DNA from: JAWPMT01 sp965227935
Lineage (GTDB): Bacteria > Bacteroidota > Bacteroidia > Cytophagales > Cyclobacteriaceae
Direction of reading: 5' to 3'
DNA: 64,000 nt
NCBI GenBank assembly: GCA_965227935.1
Contig: CBDDGS010000019.1
Coordinates: forward strand, 1,984,001-2,048,000
Both the position numbers and the translations under genes were made by a program. The notes below the pieces were generated by a model. That model was not told the DNA's origin. It made no database searches and was given only the letters and a program-made list of their open reading frames with translations. Each line of letters begins with the position of its first letter. Positions within the stretch are counted from its first letter, which is position 1. Below are positions 27,445 to 37,107 of the stretch, one piece after another.

Positions 27445-28317
27445 CTATGCCGGTTGCTGCACTTGTTGTCGATACTGATGAGGGGTCATCTCATATCGCT
27501 GCTTGAAGACTCGGATAAAGTGCGAGGGGTCCTCGAACCCACAATCAAGCGATAGGTGACTGATCGGGACATCAGAGTGCTGCAGCCTATGTGCAGCTAG
27601 GTCCAGCTTCTTACCCCTCAACCAGGCTGCAGGTGTCGTGCTGTAGTGTTCCTTGAAAATGGCCTTAAACTTGGTGAGGCTCATGCCGCAGAGCTCCGCG
27701 TAATCTTTGATCTTGAGGTTGTAGGCAAAGTTTTCTTCCATCACCCTTTGCATATGACTCACCTCGCTTTGGCAAAGCGAAATGAAGTAGTCCGTAATGG
27801 GCTGGTGGCGGGGGGTAGTACAAAGGCTTAGCAGCAACTCTTCAAACTTCAAGGTCAGCAACTGCTCATTAGGAGGTTGGTCCATGGTGAAGAAAGAAGT
27901 AACCGATTCCCGATAGCCGCTCAAAAGCTGATCTACTTCCAATCTTAGCACAGCATCCTGATGGGTCAGATCCTTTTGCTCGGTAGCCAGGAATGTTGGA
28001 TGTTTTTGCAGAAAGGCCCTTATGAAACGATCAGGAATAAAGAAAAATATGGCACAGAATTCATCACCAAAAAACTGGTGGGTCAGGTTGGCGCCCTTCT
28101 TTATAAAAAGAATATCACCACCCTCGGCCTCATAGTCATGATAGATGGTCCGCCACATCTTCTTTCCTGAAGTAATGAAAGCGAAATAGTTACAATCCGA
28201 CCAGAGACCAAACTCCGTTGCCTCTTGTATGCATTTATACTCGGCAAACAGCAAATCGGTTACCTCGAGCTTGCGACAGACATTCCCGTCTTTAATATAC
28301 CTGTACAGATTGACCAC
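27445..28317 (-). CDS. AraC-family transcriptional regulator
   Basis: 290 residues. The N-terminal ~180 residues are a sensor domain (LFIKKGANLTHQFFGDEFCA). The C-terminal HTH pair has LKIKDYAELCGMSLTKFKAI and LDCGFEDPSHFIRVFKQRYE with MTPHQYR. Cytoplasmic. It lies just downstream of an SDR gene on the same strand. Two AATCAAAAAA copies 31 bp apart (28349 and 28380) precede it and could be its own binding sites. Confidence 0.9.
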   Translation of the reverse strand: MVNLYRYIKDGNVCRKLEVTDLLFAEYKCIQEATEFGLWSDCNYFAFITSGKKMWRTIYHDYEAEGGDILFIKKGANLTHQFFGDEFCAIFFFIPDRFIRAFLQKHPTFLATEQKDLTHQDAVLRLEVDQLLSGYRESVTSFFTMDQPPNEQLLTLKFEELLLSLCTTPRHQPITDYFISLCQSEVSHMQRVMEENFAYNLKIKDYAELCGMSLTKFKAIFKEHYSTTPAAWLRGKKLDLAAHRLQHSDVPISHLSLDCGFEDPSHFIRVFKQRYEMTPHQYRQQVQQPA

Positions 28318-28425
28318 GGTCGCCAGTTGTTATCGTCTATGAAGTGCAATCAAAAAAACTCACCATTGCATCCAAAGTAAATCAAAAAAGACCTTTCTCC
28401 TACTTCCGATTGACTATCCTTCTGA

Positions 28426-29226
28426 TCAGGAGAGTCGGTCAATGATACCATTTGTGCTGATCATCAACTCAGCGATCTTCTTATCATCGTAGGCATCATG
28501 ATGGGCCATGCCCAGTTTCCCCCGGTCATTGTCAAAATACTTCCCGTCGTACTTCTGAGGATTGGCGGTCAAGGCCATCTCTTTAATGATATCAGCGCCC
28601 TTCTCCGCGGGCGACCAGTGATAGCCGTAGGCTTCCTGTACCATCCTGGTATCCAGCCTTGACCCCGGGTTCAGGGCCACGGCCGACAGGTCGGGATGTT
28701 TCCTTGACAAGTGAAAGCTCCACATGGTTAGGGCCAATTTACTCTGCATATAAGCTTCCTTGAAAGGAATGGATGTTTTACCCCCCAGGGCGTCAATGGA
28801 GACGGGTGCCTGCGATGCAGAGCCGAGGTTGATAACCAGTGGTCGCACACTCCTTTTAAGTAGTGGCAGCAGTCGGTCGGTGAGCACCACAGGTGCAAAA
28901 TAGTTGACGACAAATCGCAGGTCCAGGCCGTCTTGATTCAGCTCCTCAGCACTCTTGTAGACTCCCGCATTGTTGACGAGGACGTCCACCTTGTCGAGGT
29001 TCTTCATCACCTGCTCACAAAAAGCCACCATATCTGGGAATCGTGATAGGTCGGCCACGTATCCCTTGGCCGCTGCGCCCGTCAGTGATCTGATTTCGTC
29101 AGCGGTCCGGCTGACCTTCTCGAAATTCCTACCATGAATACAAACATCGTGACCCTCCTGCGCCAGGCCGATAGCGGCTAGTTTACCGATACCGTCTGTA
29201 CTACCCGTTATGAGGATGGTCTTCAC
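28426..29226 (-). CDS. Short-chain dehydrogenase/reductase
   Basis: 266 residues. The Rossmann motif ITGSTDGIGKL is at the N-terminus, followed by VLVNNAGV, the catalytic Ser in INLGSAS and the tyrosine/lysine pair in YMQSK. It resembles retinol dehydrogenase-type SDRs, like the one at 0.8-1.7 kb. The substrate is unknown. It starts 6 bp after the end of the small membrane protein gene at 29233, so they form a transcription unit with the AraC gene downstream. Confidence 0.9.
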   Translation of the reverse strand: MKTILITGSTDGIGKLAAIGLAQEGHDVCIHGRNFEKVSRTADEIRSLTGAAAKGYVADLSRFPDMVAFCEQVMKNLDKVDVLVNNAGVYKSAEELNQDGLDLRFVVNYFAPVVLTDRLLPLLKRSVRPLVINLGSASQAPVSIDALGGKTSIPFKEAYMQSKLALTMWSFHLSRKHPDLSAVALNPGSRLDTRMVQEAYGYHWSPAEKGADIIKEMALTANPQKYDGKYFDNDRGKLGMAHHDAYDDKKIAELMISTNGIIDRLS

Positions 29227-29232
29227 CCGGAG

Positions 29233-29688
29233 CTACCCCACACTCACGTTCAACTGCCGTCCTTCGTCAGCAGCCTTCTTATCCAATGCAGCACCAATGG
29301 CCATACCTATGGGAAGGCCAAGAGGCATCCCGACCGCGAAGAGGCCAAAGTTGTCCATGGCGAAGCCGAACATCATCCCAAAGGGCACACCGAATACACT
29401 TATGCCCAGAGCCATCCATAGTATTTGGTAATAGCTCTTGGGTATGTACTTCAGTTCGCTGATTACCTTGTTGGTGATCGTGGAACTGGTCTTTTTGATC
29501 AGCTTCCGCAGCTTTGGATCGCTGTCAGGTACGGCGTTCAGCTCCTCAATTTGAGGGTTAACCTCCGTTGCAAAATCGTCGGGAACACCCTTCTCGTTGA
29601 TGGCTGCTACCAATTGAACGAATCGCTGATATCTCTTCTGCAGTTTCTCGGGCAGCTTGGGCCTGTCGACTGGGAGTGCTAAGGGCAT
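29233..29688 (-). CDS. Small protein with glycine-rich membrane hairpin
   Basis: 151 residues. A helical N-terminal half (PKLPEKLQKRYQRFVQLV) is followed by two glycine-rich hydrophobic segments, one around GISVFGVPFGMMFGFAMD and one around GMPLGLPIGMAIGAALDKK. This glycine-zipper-like hairpin suggests insertion in a membrane. The function is unknown. It is tightly linked (6 bp) to the following SDR gene. Confidence 0.7.
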   Translation of the reverse strand: MPLALPVDRPKLPEKLQKRYQRFVQLVAAINEKGVPDDFATEVNPQIEELNAVPDSDPKLRKLIKKTSSTITNKVISELKYIPKSYYQILWMALGISVFGVPFGMMFGFAMDNFGLFAVGMPLGLPIGMAIGAALDKKAADEGRQLNVSVG

Positions 29689-29808
29689 AGATTGTTTTTA
29701 ACGGGTCCTCAATAGCTTTTTCTAAATGCCAAGTTAATGGGATATGGATGAACTAGAATGGACGACAGGCTCCAAGGTGAAATACGCAACTGAGGTGTTG
29801 ACATGCAT

Positions 29809-30579
29809 TTAAGCCCTTCCCTTGAGCAATCCGGCTAGTTCCTTGAGTTTCGTGCTCAAATCCACTGACTTCGTCTTCTCACTTTGTTCGCTCAGGAAAG
29901 GTGCGTATGATTGCCACGAACCCTGCGACTGATTGTAATAGGTATTTCTAAAGAGCCAATCTGCAACGTCATAAGGCCCAATCCCCTGCTCATGAAGGGC
30001 GCTCTCTGCCCTCAGCAATTGATCAATCAATTGGATCATGGAGGAGTCCTCATATCCCCCGCATTTCAGCCCTGTAAGAATCAGACCTAAGAGAAAAAAT
30101 GGAACTTCTTCTTCATCGGTGTCACTCTGAGCCACTCTCCAGGCAAGAACATGGCTAGTAGCAAGTAGCATACCCGGCAGCACTTGCTCCAAATATTCGC
30201 TCGTTTCGACCAGCCGGATGATGGAGCTGTTCTCTTGCATCCGATAGTATAGACTCGATGGTACCGTCAGTAAAACCGCCGACGAAAAAGCGATCTGAAT
30301 GTTCTTCTTCTGCGGTTCCGTCATCCATTTGTCCAAAGTGCGTTCAGGTTCCTGCCATCTGGTCAGCTCCAAAACCTCTTTCAGGCCATAATCCATTTCA
30401 TAAATGGCCATGTCCTGTTTGATCTTCCTGAGCTCGACCAATCTTTCTTCCGCTTCCATACCGTAGTCTGCCTCGGAAATCCAGGACAGAGAGTCGTCCT
30501 GGATGTTGGTGCAAAGCAAATCAAGCAAGGCTTTTGGGTCTCCCTGGAATGGAGAAACAACGGTCTGTAGAACTTTCAT
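29809..30579 (-). CDS. Hypothetical protein, helical, cytoplasmic
   Basis: 256 residues that I do not recognise. The sequence is mainly helical, with a Trp/Glu-rich first half (SWISEADYGMEAEERLVELR; RTLDKWMTEPQKKNIQIAF). There is a central hydrophobic segment (GMLLATSHVLAWRVAQ; PFFLLGLILTGLKCGGY), but no clear signal peptide. The length, codon use and an ATG with its own spacer make it a credible gene. It is flanked by the small membrane protein and a divergent amidohydrolase, and neither indicates its job. Confidence 0.7.
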   Translation of the reverse strand: MKVLQTVVSPFQGDPKALLDLLCTNIQDDSLSWISEADYGMEAEERLVELRKIKQDMAIYEMDYGLKEVLELTRWQEPERTLDKWMTEPQKKNIQIAFSSAVLLTVPSSLYYRMQENSSIIRLVETSEYLEQVLPGMLLATSHVLAWRVAQSDTDEEEVPFFLLGLILTGLKCGGYEDSSMIQLIDQLLRAESALHEQGIGPYDVADWLFRNTYYNQSQGSWQSYAPFLSEQSEKTKSVDLSTKLKELAGLLKGRA

Positions 30580-30636
30580 GGTGCTTTTTTATCAACGTGT
30601 GAGACATAGGGAGGTTATTGACCTTATCATTGGGTT

Positions 30637-31992
30637 ATGGTGCTGGCTCGCTTCTTCTTGTTGATCGCCCTGGTCTCGACTGCATGTAGCGTGAGCGACT
30701 ATGATCTGATCATTACCGACGTCAACGTCATCGACCTTGAAACCGGAGAGAAAAATACCCGCGATGTGTTTATCAAAGACTCCGTCATTTGCCGCATTAC
30801 CGAGCCGGGAGTCTCGAACTCCTTCACGGATGCCGACTTGATTGATGGAGAAGGGCAATTCGTCATCCCAGGCCTGTGGGATATGCATGTGCATATTCAA
30901 GACTCCTCCTATCTTGGAATGTTTCTGGACTATGGGATAACGGGTGTGCGGGATATGGGAGGTTGCATGGATCAGCCCACGGATGGCTGCGAATCCTTGT
31001 GCCCAGCCACTTTAAATGAATTCAAAGAAGCCATGAGCCAGGGACTCTTGTCTGGCCCGCGTCTATTCATAGCAGGCACACAGCTATCAGGCACGGGATG
31101 GCCCACCTCCTTGCCCGTCGACACTGAAAAACAGATCCAAGATGCTCTTGAACGTAACCTGAAAGACCAAGTAGACTTCATCAAGGTCTATGAAGAAATT
31201 CCCTGGGCTTCCTACCAGGAGATTGCGCGATTGGCTAAGGTCTATGACCTGGATTTCGTAGGCCATGTTTCCGAACCTCATCTACTTTCTGACATCCTCG
31301 ATTTGGGTCAAAAGAGTATTGAACACATCCGGGAGCCCATACTGTACAGCTTCACGAATGATCCCGAGGAAATGGAGCGCTTCATGATCGCGGATAGCTA
31401 TAGTGATGAAGATAGAGCTTTCGTGCAGCACTGGCTGGACGACGCGGATAACGTCATCGAGGCATTCAAGCGAAATCAGGCGTGGTTTACACCGACGATG
31501 GCGGTGCAATATGCTCGTCAACGATACAATGATGAGTCGTGGATTGACCACCCACTGCGCAGCGAAATGCCGGGTTCAGTCACAGCAGCCATGCAAGCAC
31601 ATCTGCAAGCGATGGCCGCATCCCTAGACCACAAAGGGGATTCCTTGTGGTGGATGGCGCTCACCAAATTGGTGAAGAGATTTAGCGTAGAAGGGATTGG
31701 AATGTTGGCAGGATCGGACGCGGCCTGCGAGGGAGGTCTTCCGGGATATTCATTGCATGAGGAGCTCTTCCTAATGGTAGAGGAGGCTGGCCTGACGCCG
31801 CTTGAGGCACTCAAAACAGCAACAATCAATCCTGCGAAATACTTTGAGCTGTCCCGAGAGGGAAAGATTGCCGTGAACAATTACGCCAACCTGGTACTAC
31901 TCAAAGCCAATCCACTCGAGAATATCAGAAATACGCTATCGATCAGGGCGGTTGTGCAGAATGGGAAATTGGAGCGATTAAGCGACCACTAA
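30637..31992 (+). CDS. Amidohydrolase-family lipoprotein
   Basis: 451 residues with lipobox LVSTAC (Cys17). The amidohydrolase metal site is visible: H84-V-H86 in WDMHVHIQD, a probable carboxylated Lys in DFIKVYEE, His in VGHVSEPH and SIEHIREP, and the Asp in LAGSDAACEGG. The usual terminal beta-sandwich (REGKIAVNNYANLVLLKANP) closes the fold. It resembles imidazolonepropionase/prolidase-like exported hydrolases, and the substrate is unknown. Its stop overlaps the end of the convergent membrane protein gene by 4 bp. Confidence 0.9.
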   Translation: MVLARFFLLIALVSTACSVSDYDLIITDVNVIDLETGEKNTRDVFIKDSVICRITEPGVSNSFTDADLIDGEGQFVIPGLWDMHVHIQDSSYLGMFLDYGITGVRDMGGCMDQPTDGCESLCPATLNEFKEAMSQGLLSGPRLFIAGTQLSGTGWPTSLPVDTEKQIQDALERNLKDQVDFIKVYEEIPWASYQEIARLAKVYDLDFVGHVSEPHLLSDILDLGQKSIEHIREPILYSFTNDPEEMERFMIADSYSDEDRAFVQHWLDDADNVIEAFKRNQAWFTPTMAVQYARQRYNDESWIDHPLRSEMPGSVTAAMQAHLQAMAASLDHKGDSLWWMALTKLVKRFSVEGIGMLAGSDAACEGGLPGYSLHEELFLMVEEAGLTPLEALKTATINPAKYFELSREGKIAVNNYANLVLLKANPLENIRNTLSIRAVVQNGKLERLSDH

Positions 31993-32618
31993 GAATAAAT
32001 GGCAATGGCCCAAGCCACATAAAACCACCCCAGACCCAACCAACTGATCGGATGTATCTTCTTCAGCGTCTGCCAATCATACATGAAAAAGGAGGTAAAG
32101 AGTGCATGCCACCCAAGGCCGTAAAACAACTCCCAGTTGTCTACCTGGAAGATGTCGGACACCCTGCCCATAATCGGCTCTATCGGTAAGGCAATGGCCC
32201 AGAAAATGAAGCGCTTGTGCTTGATCGCATCCTTCCGGTGGTGATAAGCGAATACCAAAAAAACTGCAAAGCTCACCATCAACAGCCTGTTGGCCTTCAC
32301 AAACGGCTCCATGGCCTCCCAGCTTTCGAAAATAGCGGAGAAGACATAGACAGTACTCGCCCAAACGCCAATGGCGATCAGGAATCCGATCTTGCCCCAT
32401 CGGATGTGGGCCTCGTATTGCTTTCGCGCAATGAAATACGACTGCGCGACAAAGGTCCCGAACCAGGCAAACATGAACAGGCCATGAATGATGAACTTCG
32501 GATCACGGTTGCTTTCCTGCCCAATGTCGGTGAACAGATTGTCGGAAAACGCAATGATGGAAGAAACTAAAAGAATGGTACTGACGGCTGGGAAGTAGTA
32601 GCGTTTCATCCTTGTCAA
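31989..32618 (-). CDS. Hypothetical six-helix membrane protein
   Basis: 209 residues with about six membrane helices. Conserved-looking polar positions inside helices include IIHGLFMFAWFGTFVAQSYF, then HIRWGKIGF and YHHRKDAIKHKRFIFWAIAL. The same H-G-x-L-M / R-W-H-R-x-I-G-K plan appears in the protein at 48.68-49.39 kb, so the two are distant paralogues. These histidines might bind heme or metal, which is an inference. The function is unknown. Confidence 0.75.
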   Translation of the reverse strand: MTRMKRYYFPAVSTILLVSSIIAFSDNLFTDIGQESNRDPKFIIHGLFMFAWFGTFVAQSYFIARKQYEAHIRWGKIGFLIAIGVWASTVYVFSAIFESWEAMEPFVKANRLLMVSFAVFLVFAYHHRKDAIKHKRFIFWAIALPIEPIMGRVSDIFQVDNWELFYGLGWHALFTSFFMYDWQTLKKIHPISWLGLGWFYVAWAIAIYS

Positions 32619-32686
32619 GATTTGCTCATTTCGTTGTGCCCCTCAGATATCACATCTCTAAAGCTTCGGGTCTGACTGCGATTCGG

Positions 32687-33043
32687 TCATACAAACAGCT
32701 TCCTATACCCGTAGTACGATAGCAGCGTGCCAATCATTGCGATAAGCGCACCAAAGAACTCCCCATCGCCTGCCATGATATGTCCCGAGGCTGCAATTAG
32801 CGTATTGAAGAAGAACCCCGCGTAGGCCCACTCTGTCAGCGACCTGGATTTCTTCATCCAAATCGCCACAAGGCCGAGGGCTTTGGCCAACGCCAGTGGA
32901 TAAATGAGGAAAGTGGGGAACCCCAGATTGCCAAAGGCCTGTCTCGGCACTTCATAATTGAACAAATACATGCCTATGGACATGAACATGACGAGGGTCA
33001 GCAGTACGGTACCCACCCAATACAGAATTTTGGTAGTTTTCAT
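32687..33043 (-). CDS. DoxX-like membrane protein
   Basis: 118 residues with four membrane helices in DoxX-like order: ILYWVGTVLLTLVMFMSIGM, the conserved GFPTFLIYPLALAKALGLVA, EWAYAGFFFNTLIAASGH and a last helix before YYGYRK. DoxX relatives are linked to redox balance and membrane thiol chemistry in some bacteria. No partner is evident here. Confidence 0.8.
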   Translation of the reverse strand: MKTTKILYWVGTVLLTLVMFMSIGMYLFNYEVPRQAFGNLGFPTFLIYPLALAKALGLVAIWMKKSRSLTEWAYAGFFFNTLIAASGHIMAGDGEFFGALIAMIGTLLSYYGYRKLFV

Positions 33044-33108
33044 TGGTTAGTGTGTTATCAAATTGCAATCCCTGCAAATGTGCTCAAAATGCCGAGATCC
33101 TTCAGCGA

Positions 33109-35976
33109 TCATTTCGTTTCGGTGGATTCAGCTTCGATCACCTCAACCCAGTGTTTCGCCCTCTTACTTGTGAAATCGTTTATCTGATGTCGGCAGCTGA
33201 AACCACAGGCCACGACCTCAGTTTCCGGCGGCGCATCGTTGACTGCTGGGAAAAGTATCTCTGAACCTATCTTCTTTGATAGCTCATAATGCTCCTTTTC
33301 ATAGCCAAATGATCCTGCCATGCCACAACACCCCGACGGTATCTCGGAGGCGCTATTACCTAGCAACTCCTTCATAGCGGCAGTGCCGTATAGGGCCTTC
33401 TGGTGGCAGTGCCCGTGAACCAAGACTTCCTTCGCTTTGCTGGTGAATTTGACGTTGAGTCGGCCACTTTGGACCTCCGATGCGAGAAACTGGTCAATCA
33501 TCATAACGCCCGATGACAATCTGTTCGATAGCCCTTCATCATCTACCAGATCCGGCAGGTCATCATTGAGGGCTGAGGCGCAACTTGGCTCACACACCAA
33601 TACTGGGATGCCCCGCTGTAACCAGGGATCGAGTCTGCCAGCGGTTTTTGTCCCCTCTTCCTTGGCATCACGCAAGAACCCATGCGAAATGCTCGGACGT
33701 TGACAGCAGCCGACATCGGCTAACTCGACATCGTAACCACATTTCTTGAGTAGCTCGTAGGCGGCAATGCCAATGTTGGGTTCGTGGTGGTTGAGGTATG
33801 TGTCGACAAATAGTGCCACCGTCGTCCCATCTCCACGGCTGCCATGCTTTTCATGCCACTGCACAAATGTCTGTGGAGCATAAGCCGGCAATGTGCGTCG
33901 CTTGTCAAATCCTGAGATACGATCAACGACGCCGCGAAACAGCAACGTCTTTTGAATGGCATTGACCCAGCCTGCGCCCACTCCACTCAGGCGGGCCGCC
34001 ATCTTCGGCGCATCCCTGATCAGGCGATCGCGGAGCTTTGGACCATGCTTGTCATAGTACGCCTGGCTCACTTCACTCTTAAGCTTCGCCACGTCCACAT
34101 TGCTGGGGCACTCTGACTTGCACGCTTTGCAGGAGAGGCATAGATCCATCACGCCATGGAGTCGCTCGCTGGCGAGTCCGTCTTGATCCAATTGACCGGA
34201 CATGGCTTGACGGAGGGCATTCGCCCTTCCTCGCGTGGAGTGCTCCTCATCTCGTGTTGCCTTGAAGCTGGGGCACATCGTCCCTCCCAGTATCTTACGG
34301 CATTCTCCGACACCGCTGCACATGTGGACAGCATCCCCAAAGCTTTCGTCTTCCCGGTAGTGGTACGTCGTCGCCACTTCCTGATCCTTGTAGGCGGCGC
34401 CATATCGCAGATTCTCCGTGATGGGTGGGGCATCTACAATCTTCCCAGGATTCATCCGATTCTCCGGATCGAAAAGCTGCTTCACCTCCTTTAGGGCGCC
34501 GTACACCTGGCTGCCAAAGAACTGCTCATTGAAGGCGCTGCGGACCAGCCCGTCACCGTGCTCACCGCTCCACGACCCTTCATATTCCATGACCAACTCG
34601 AAAGTCTCCTTCGCAATGGCGTCGAAACGCCGAATATCTTCCTCCTGTCGCAGGTCCAGTATAGGTCGCACGTGGATCACTCCCACGCTGACGTGGGCGT
34701 ACATGGCTACTTCCGTCCCATGCTTAGCACATACCTGCAAAACCCGATCGATGTACTCATGCAGGACCTTCGTCGGAATGCCGGCATCTTCAATGAAGGG
34801 CAAGGGCTTCTTCGAGCCTTTGAGCCCCAACATCAATCCGAGTCCCTTCTTCCGGATGATCCACACATCGGTGTACTCGGGCCCCTCGGGGAATAACGGC
34901 CACGCATAACCAAGCCCTAATTCGTTCAGCTTGGAGATCATCTGCCTGGGTCGGTCCAGTACTTCCTGCTGATCCTCGCTATAAAATTCGATGATCAAGA
35001 TGGCTGCGGGATCCCCTTCGATGAAGTGGCAGCTCCGCTGGGTGATCAGGTTTTCGCGGCTAAGTCTGACGACGGTCTCATCGAGGATCTCTACAGCCGC
35101 GGGGTTAAACTTCAGGATGGGCTCCACGGCACCGACCGCATCCAACAGCTTGTCAAAGTGGGCGACACAAACGGATTTGTATTTTGGTAGGGGGACCAGG
35201 TTGAGCTTCAGTTCAGTCGTCACCGCCAGGGTACCTTCGCTACCACATATCAACTTGCTCAGATTTAAATTCTCTACACCGACAAACTCGTCCAGGTTGT
35301 ACCCACCCACCCTGCGCATGACCTTCGGGAAGCGATCTTTGATCTCCTCAATATTGGAACGAACAATACTTTCAAAGGCCCGGTAAATCTCCCCCTCCCT
35401 ATCCGTTTGCTTCGCCTTTTCGGCATATTCAGCCACCGTGACTTCTCTGAGGTGCAAGGGTGTTTCATCCGCCAGCAACACCTTCGCCTCCAGTACATGG
35501 TCCACCGTCTTCCCATACAGGATGCTCTTGGTGCCTGACGAATTGTTGCCGACCATCCCTCCGACATTGGCCCTGCTCGACGTTGCAGGATCAGGAGCGA
35601 AATGCAGCCGGTACGGCTTCAGATAGTCATTCAACACATCCAACACCATACCCGGCTGGACGCGCACCCATCGCTCCTCTTCATTCAGCTCCAGCACCTG
35701 ATTCATGTATTTGGAAAAGTCGAGGATCATGGAGTGTCCGACGGTCTGGCCCGCCAAACTGGTCCCACCGCCCCTTGGCAGGACGGTGATCCCATGGGCA
35801 CGAGCGGCCTTCAGCGCGACCTTTACATCCTCTTCGTGCCGGGGCATGACAATGACAATGGGGCGGATCTGGTAGACACTGGCATCTGTGGCATACATCC
35901 CCAGGCTGTGGCCATCAGATAACACATCCCCCTCGATGTTGGACTTGAGCGTCTCGATAAACTGCTGGTTGGCCAT
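33109..35976 (-). CDS. FAD- and Fe-S-dependent 2-hydroxyacid dehydrogenase (fused GlcD/GlcF type)
   Basis: 955 residues. The N-terminal half is a PCMH-type FAD-binding oxidase (LPRGGGTSLAGQT; SRANVGGMVGNNSSGTKS) with its FAD-oxidase C-terminal domain (EHGDGLVRS). A ferredoxin-like segment holds CLSCKACKSECP. CCG-type domains end the chain (VGCCQRP; HGHCHQKAL; GCCGMAGSFGYE). The architecture is that of YdiJ/Dld-type D-2-hydroxyacid dehydrogenases, which oxidise glycolate, D-lactate or D-2-hydroxyglutarate and pass electrons to quinone. The operon context (glyoxylate aminotransferase and LldP/GlcA permease) favours glycolate. Confidence 0.9.
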   Translation of the reverse strand: MANQQFIETLKSNIEGDVLSDGHSLGMYATDASVYQIRPIVIVMPRHEEDVKVALKAARAHGITVLPRGGGTSLAGQTVGHSMILDFSKYMNQVLELNEEERWVRVQPGMVLDVLNDYLKPYRLHFAPDPATSSRANVGGMVGNNSSGTKSILYGKTVDHVLEAKVLLADETPLHLREVTVAEYAEKAKQTDREGEIYRAFESIVRSNIEEIKDRFPKVMRRVGGYNLDEFVGVENLNLSKLICGSEGTLAVTTELKLNLVPLPKYKSVCVAHFDKLLDAVGAVEPILKFNPAAVEILDETVVRLSRENLITQRSCHFIEGDPAAILIIEFYSEDQQEVLDRPRQMISKLNELGLGYAWPLFPEGPEYTDVWIIRKKGLGLMLGLKGSKKPLPFIEDAGIPTKVLHEYIDRVLQVCAKHGTEVAMYAHVSVGVIHVRPILDLRQEEDIRRFDAIAKETFELVMEYEGSWSGEHGDGLVRSAFNEQFFGSQVYGALKEVKQLFDPENRMNPGKIVDAPPITENLRYGAAYKDQEVATTYHYREDESFGDAVHMCSGVGECRKILGGTMCPSFKATRDEEHSTRGRANALRQAMSGQLDQDGLASERLHGVMDLCLSCKACKSECPSNVDVAKLKSEVSQAYYDKHGPKLRDRLIRDAPKMAARLSGVGAGWVNAIQKTLLFRGVVDRISGFDKRRTLPAYAPQTFVQWHEKHGSRGDGTTVALFVDTYLNHHEPNIGIAAYELLKKCGYDVELADVGCCQRPSISHGFLRDAKEEGTKTAGRLDPWLQRGIPVLVCEPSCASALNDDLPDLVDDEGLSNRLSSGVMMIDQFLASEVQSGRLNVKFTSKAKEVLVHGHCHQKALYGTAAMKELLGNSASEIPSGCCGMAGSFGYEKEHYELSKKIGSEILFPAVNDAPPETEVVACGFSCRHQINDFTSKRAKHWVEVIEAESTETK

Positions 35977-35979
35977 TTC

Positions 35980-37098
35980 TTAACCCTTGATGATCGTTCG
36001 CAGAGCACTGGTCAGCATATTGACGTGGTTGGCGCTGCTACTATGTCCCATCAACCCAACACGCCAGATCTTCCCGGCAAAATCACCGAGGCCACCTCCT
36101 ACTTCGATATTGTATTCGTTCAGCAAACGACTGCGTGTACTGGCATCGTCCAGACCTTCGGGCAGCTTCACCGCGTTGAGCATGGGCAATCGGAAACCTG
36201 GGGCCACGAGAAACTCAAAACCCAGCGCTTCCAACTCCTGCACCAGGAGCTCGTGGTTTTTTTTATGTCTGGTAAATCGCGCCTCCAATCCCTCTTCCAG
36301 TACTAGTCGCAAGGCTTCCCTCATGGCAAACATGGCTGATACAGGTCCTGTATGGTGGTAGGCCCTTTTGGAACCGGCCCAGTAGTTCTTTACCATCGTA
36401 AGATCGAGGAACCAGCTTTGGACTTTGGTCTTCCGAGCATCGAGCGCCGCCACAGCGCGATCACTGAAGGTCACAGGTGACAATCCCGGAGGCGCACTTA
36501 GGCATTTTTGGGAGCCCGAATACAGCGCATCGATCCCCCACTCGTCCACTTGGAGGTCAGTACCGCAGTACGACGTCACCGCATCCACCACGAGCAACGC
36601 ACCGGCGTCATGGGCCATTTTACTGATCTCCTCCAGCGGCTGCAGTACACCCGTGGAAGTTTCTGCATGGACGATGGCCACCAACTTGGGCTTGCAGGTC
36701 TTCAGCGCGTCTTCTACTTGTTGCGGATCTATGGCCTCTCCCCACGGGGCATCGACACGGATGAGCTTGGCGCCGCACCTTTCGACGATGTCCGACATGC
36801 GGTTACCAAACACACCATGCACGCAAACCAGCGCCTCGTCGCCAGGTTCCAGCAGGTTCACCAGACATGTCTCCATCCCTGCACTCCCGGGAGCAGATAC
36901 CACGAAGGTGAGCTGATTTTTCGTCTGGAGCGTGAGCTGGACCATTTCCTTGATCTCGTCCATGATCACCAAAAACTCAGGATCCAGGTGACCGATCAAC
37001 GGCGTGGACATCGCTTTCAAAACTCTGGGATGGGCATCACTCGGGCCGGGACCCATCAGCACACGTTGGCTGGTATTCAATTCACTGTATGTTGACAT
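35980..37098 (-). CDS. Class V aminotransferase, alanine/serine-glyoxylate type
   Basis: 372 residues. The PLP lysine is K198 in SGSQKCLSAPPG, with the cofactor Asp in VVDAVTSYCG (D172). The N-terminal LMGPGPSDAHPRVL is characteristic of alanine-glyoxylate and serine-glyoxylate aminotransferases. It would convert glyoxylate to glycine. It lies between the permease gene (9-bp gap) and the dehydrogenase gene (3-bp gap), forming a clear operon. Confidence 0.92.
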   Translation of the reverse strand: MSTYSELNTSQRVLMGPGPSDAHPRVLKAMSTPLIGHLDPEFLVIMDEIKEMVQLTLQTKNQLTFVVSAPGSAGMETCLVNLLEPGDEALVCVHGVFGNRMSDIVERCGAKLIRVDAPWGEAIDPQQVEDALKTCKPKLVAIVHAETSTGVLQPLEEISKMAHDAGALLVVDAVTSYCGTDLQVDEWGIDALYSGSQKCLSAPPGLSPVTFSDRAVAALDARKTKVQSWFLDLTMVKNYWAGSKRAYHHTGPVSAMFAMREALRLVLEEGLEARFTRHKKNHELLVQELEALGFEFLVAPGFRLPMLNAVKLPEGLDDASTRSRLLNEYNIEVGGGLGDFAGKIWRVGLMGHSSSANHVNMLTSALRTIIKG

Positions 37099-37107
37099 GC
37101 TGCTAAT

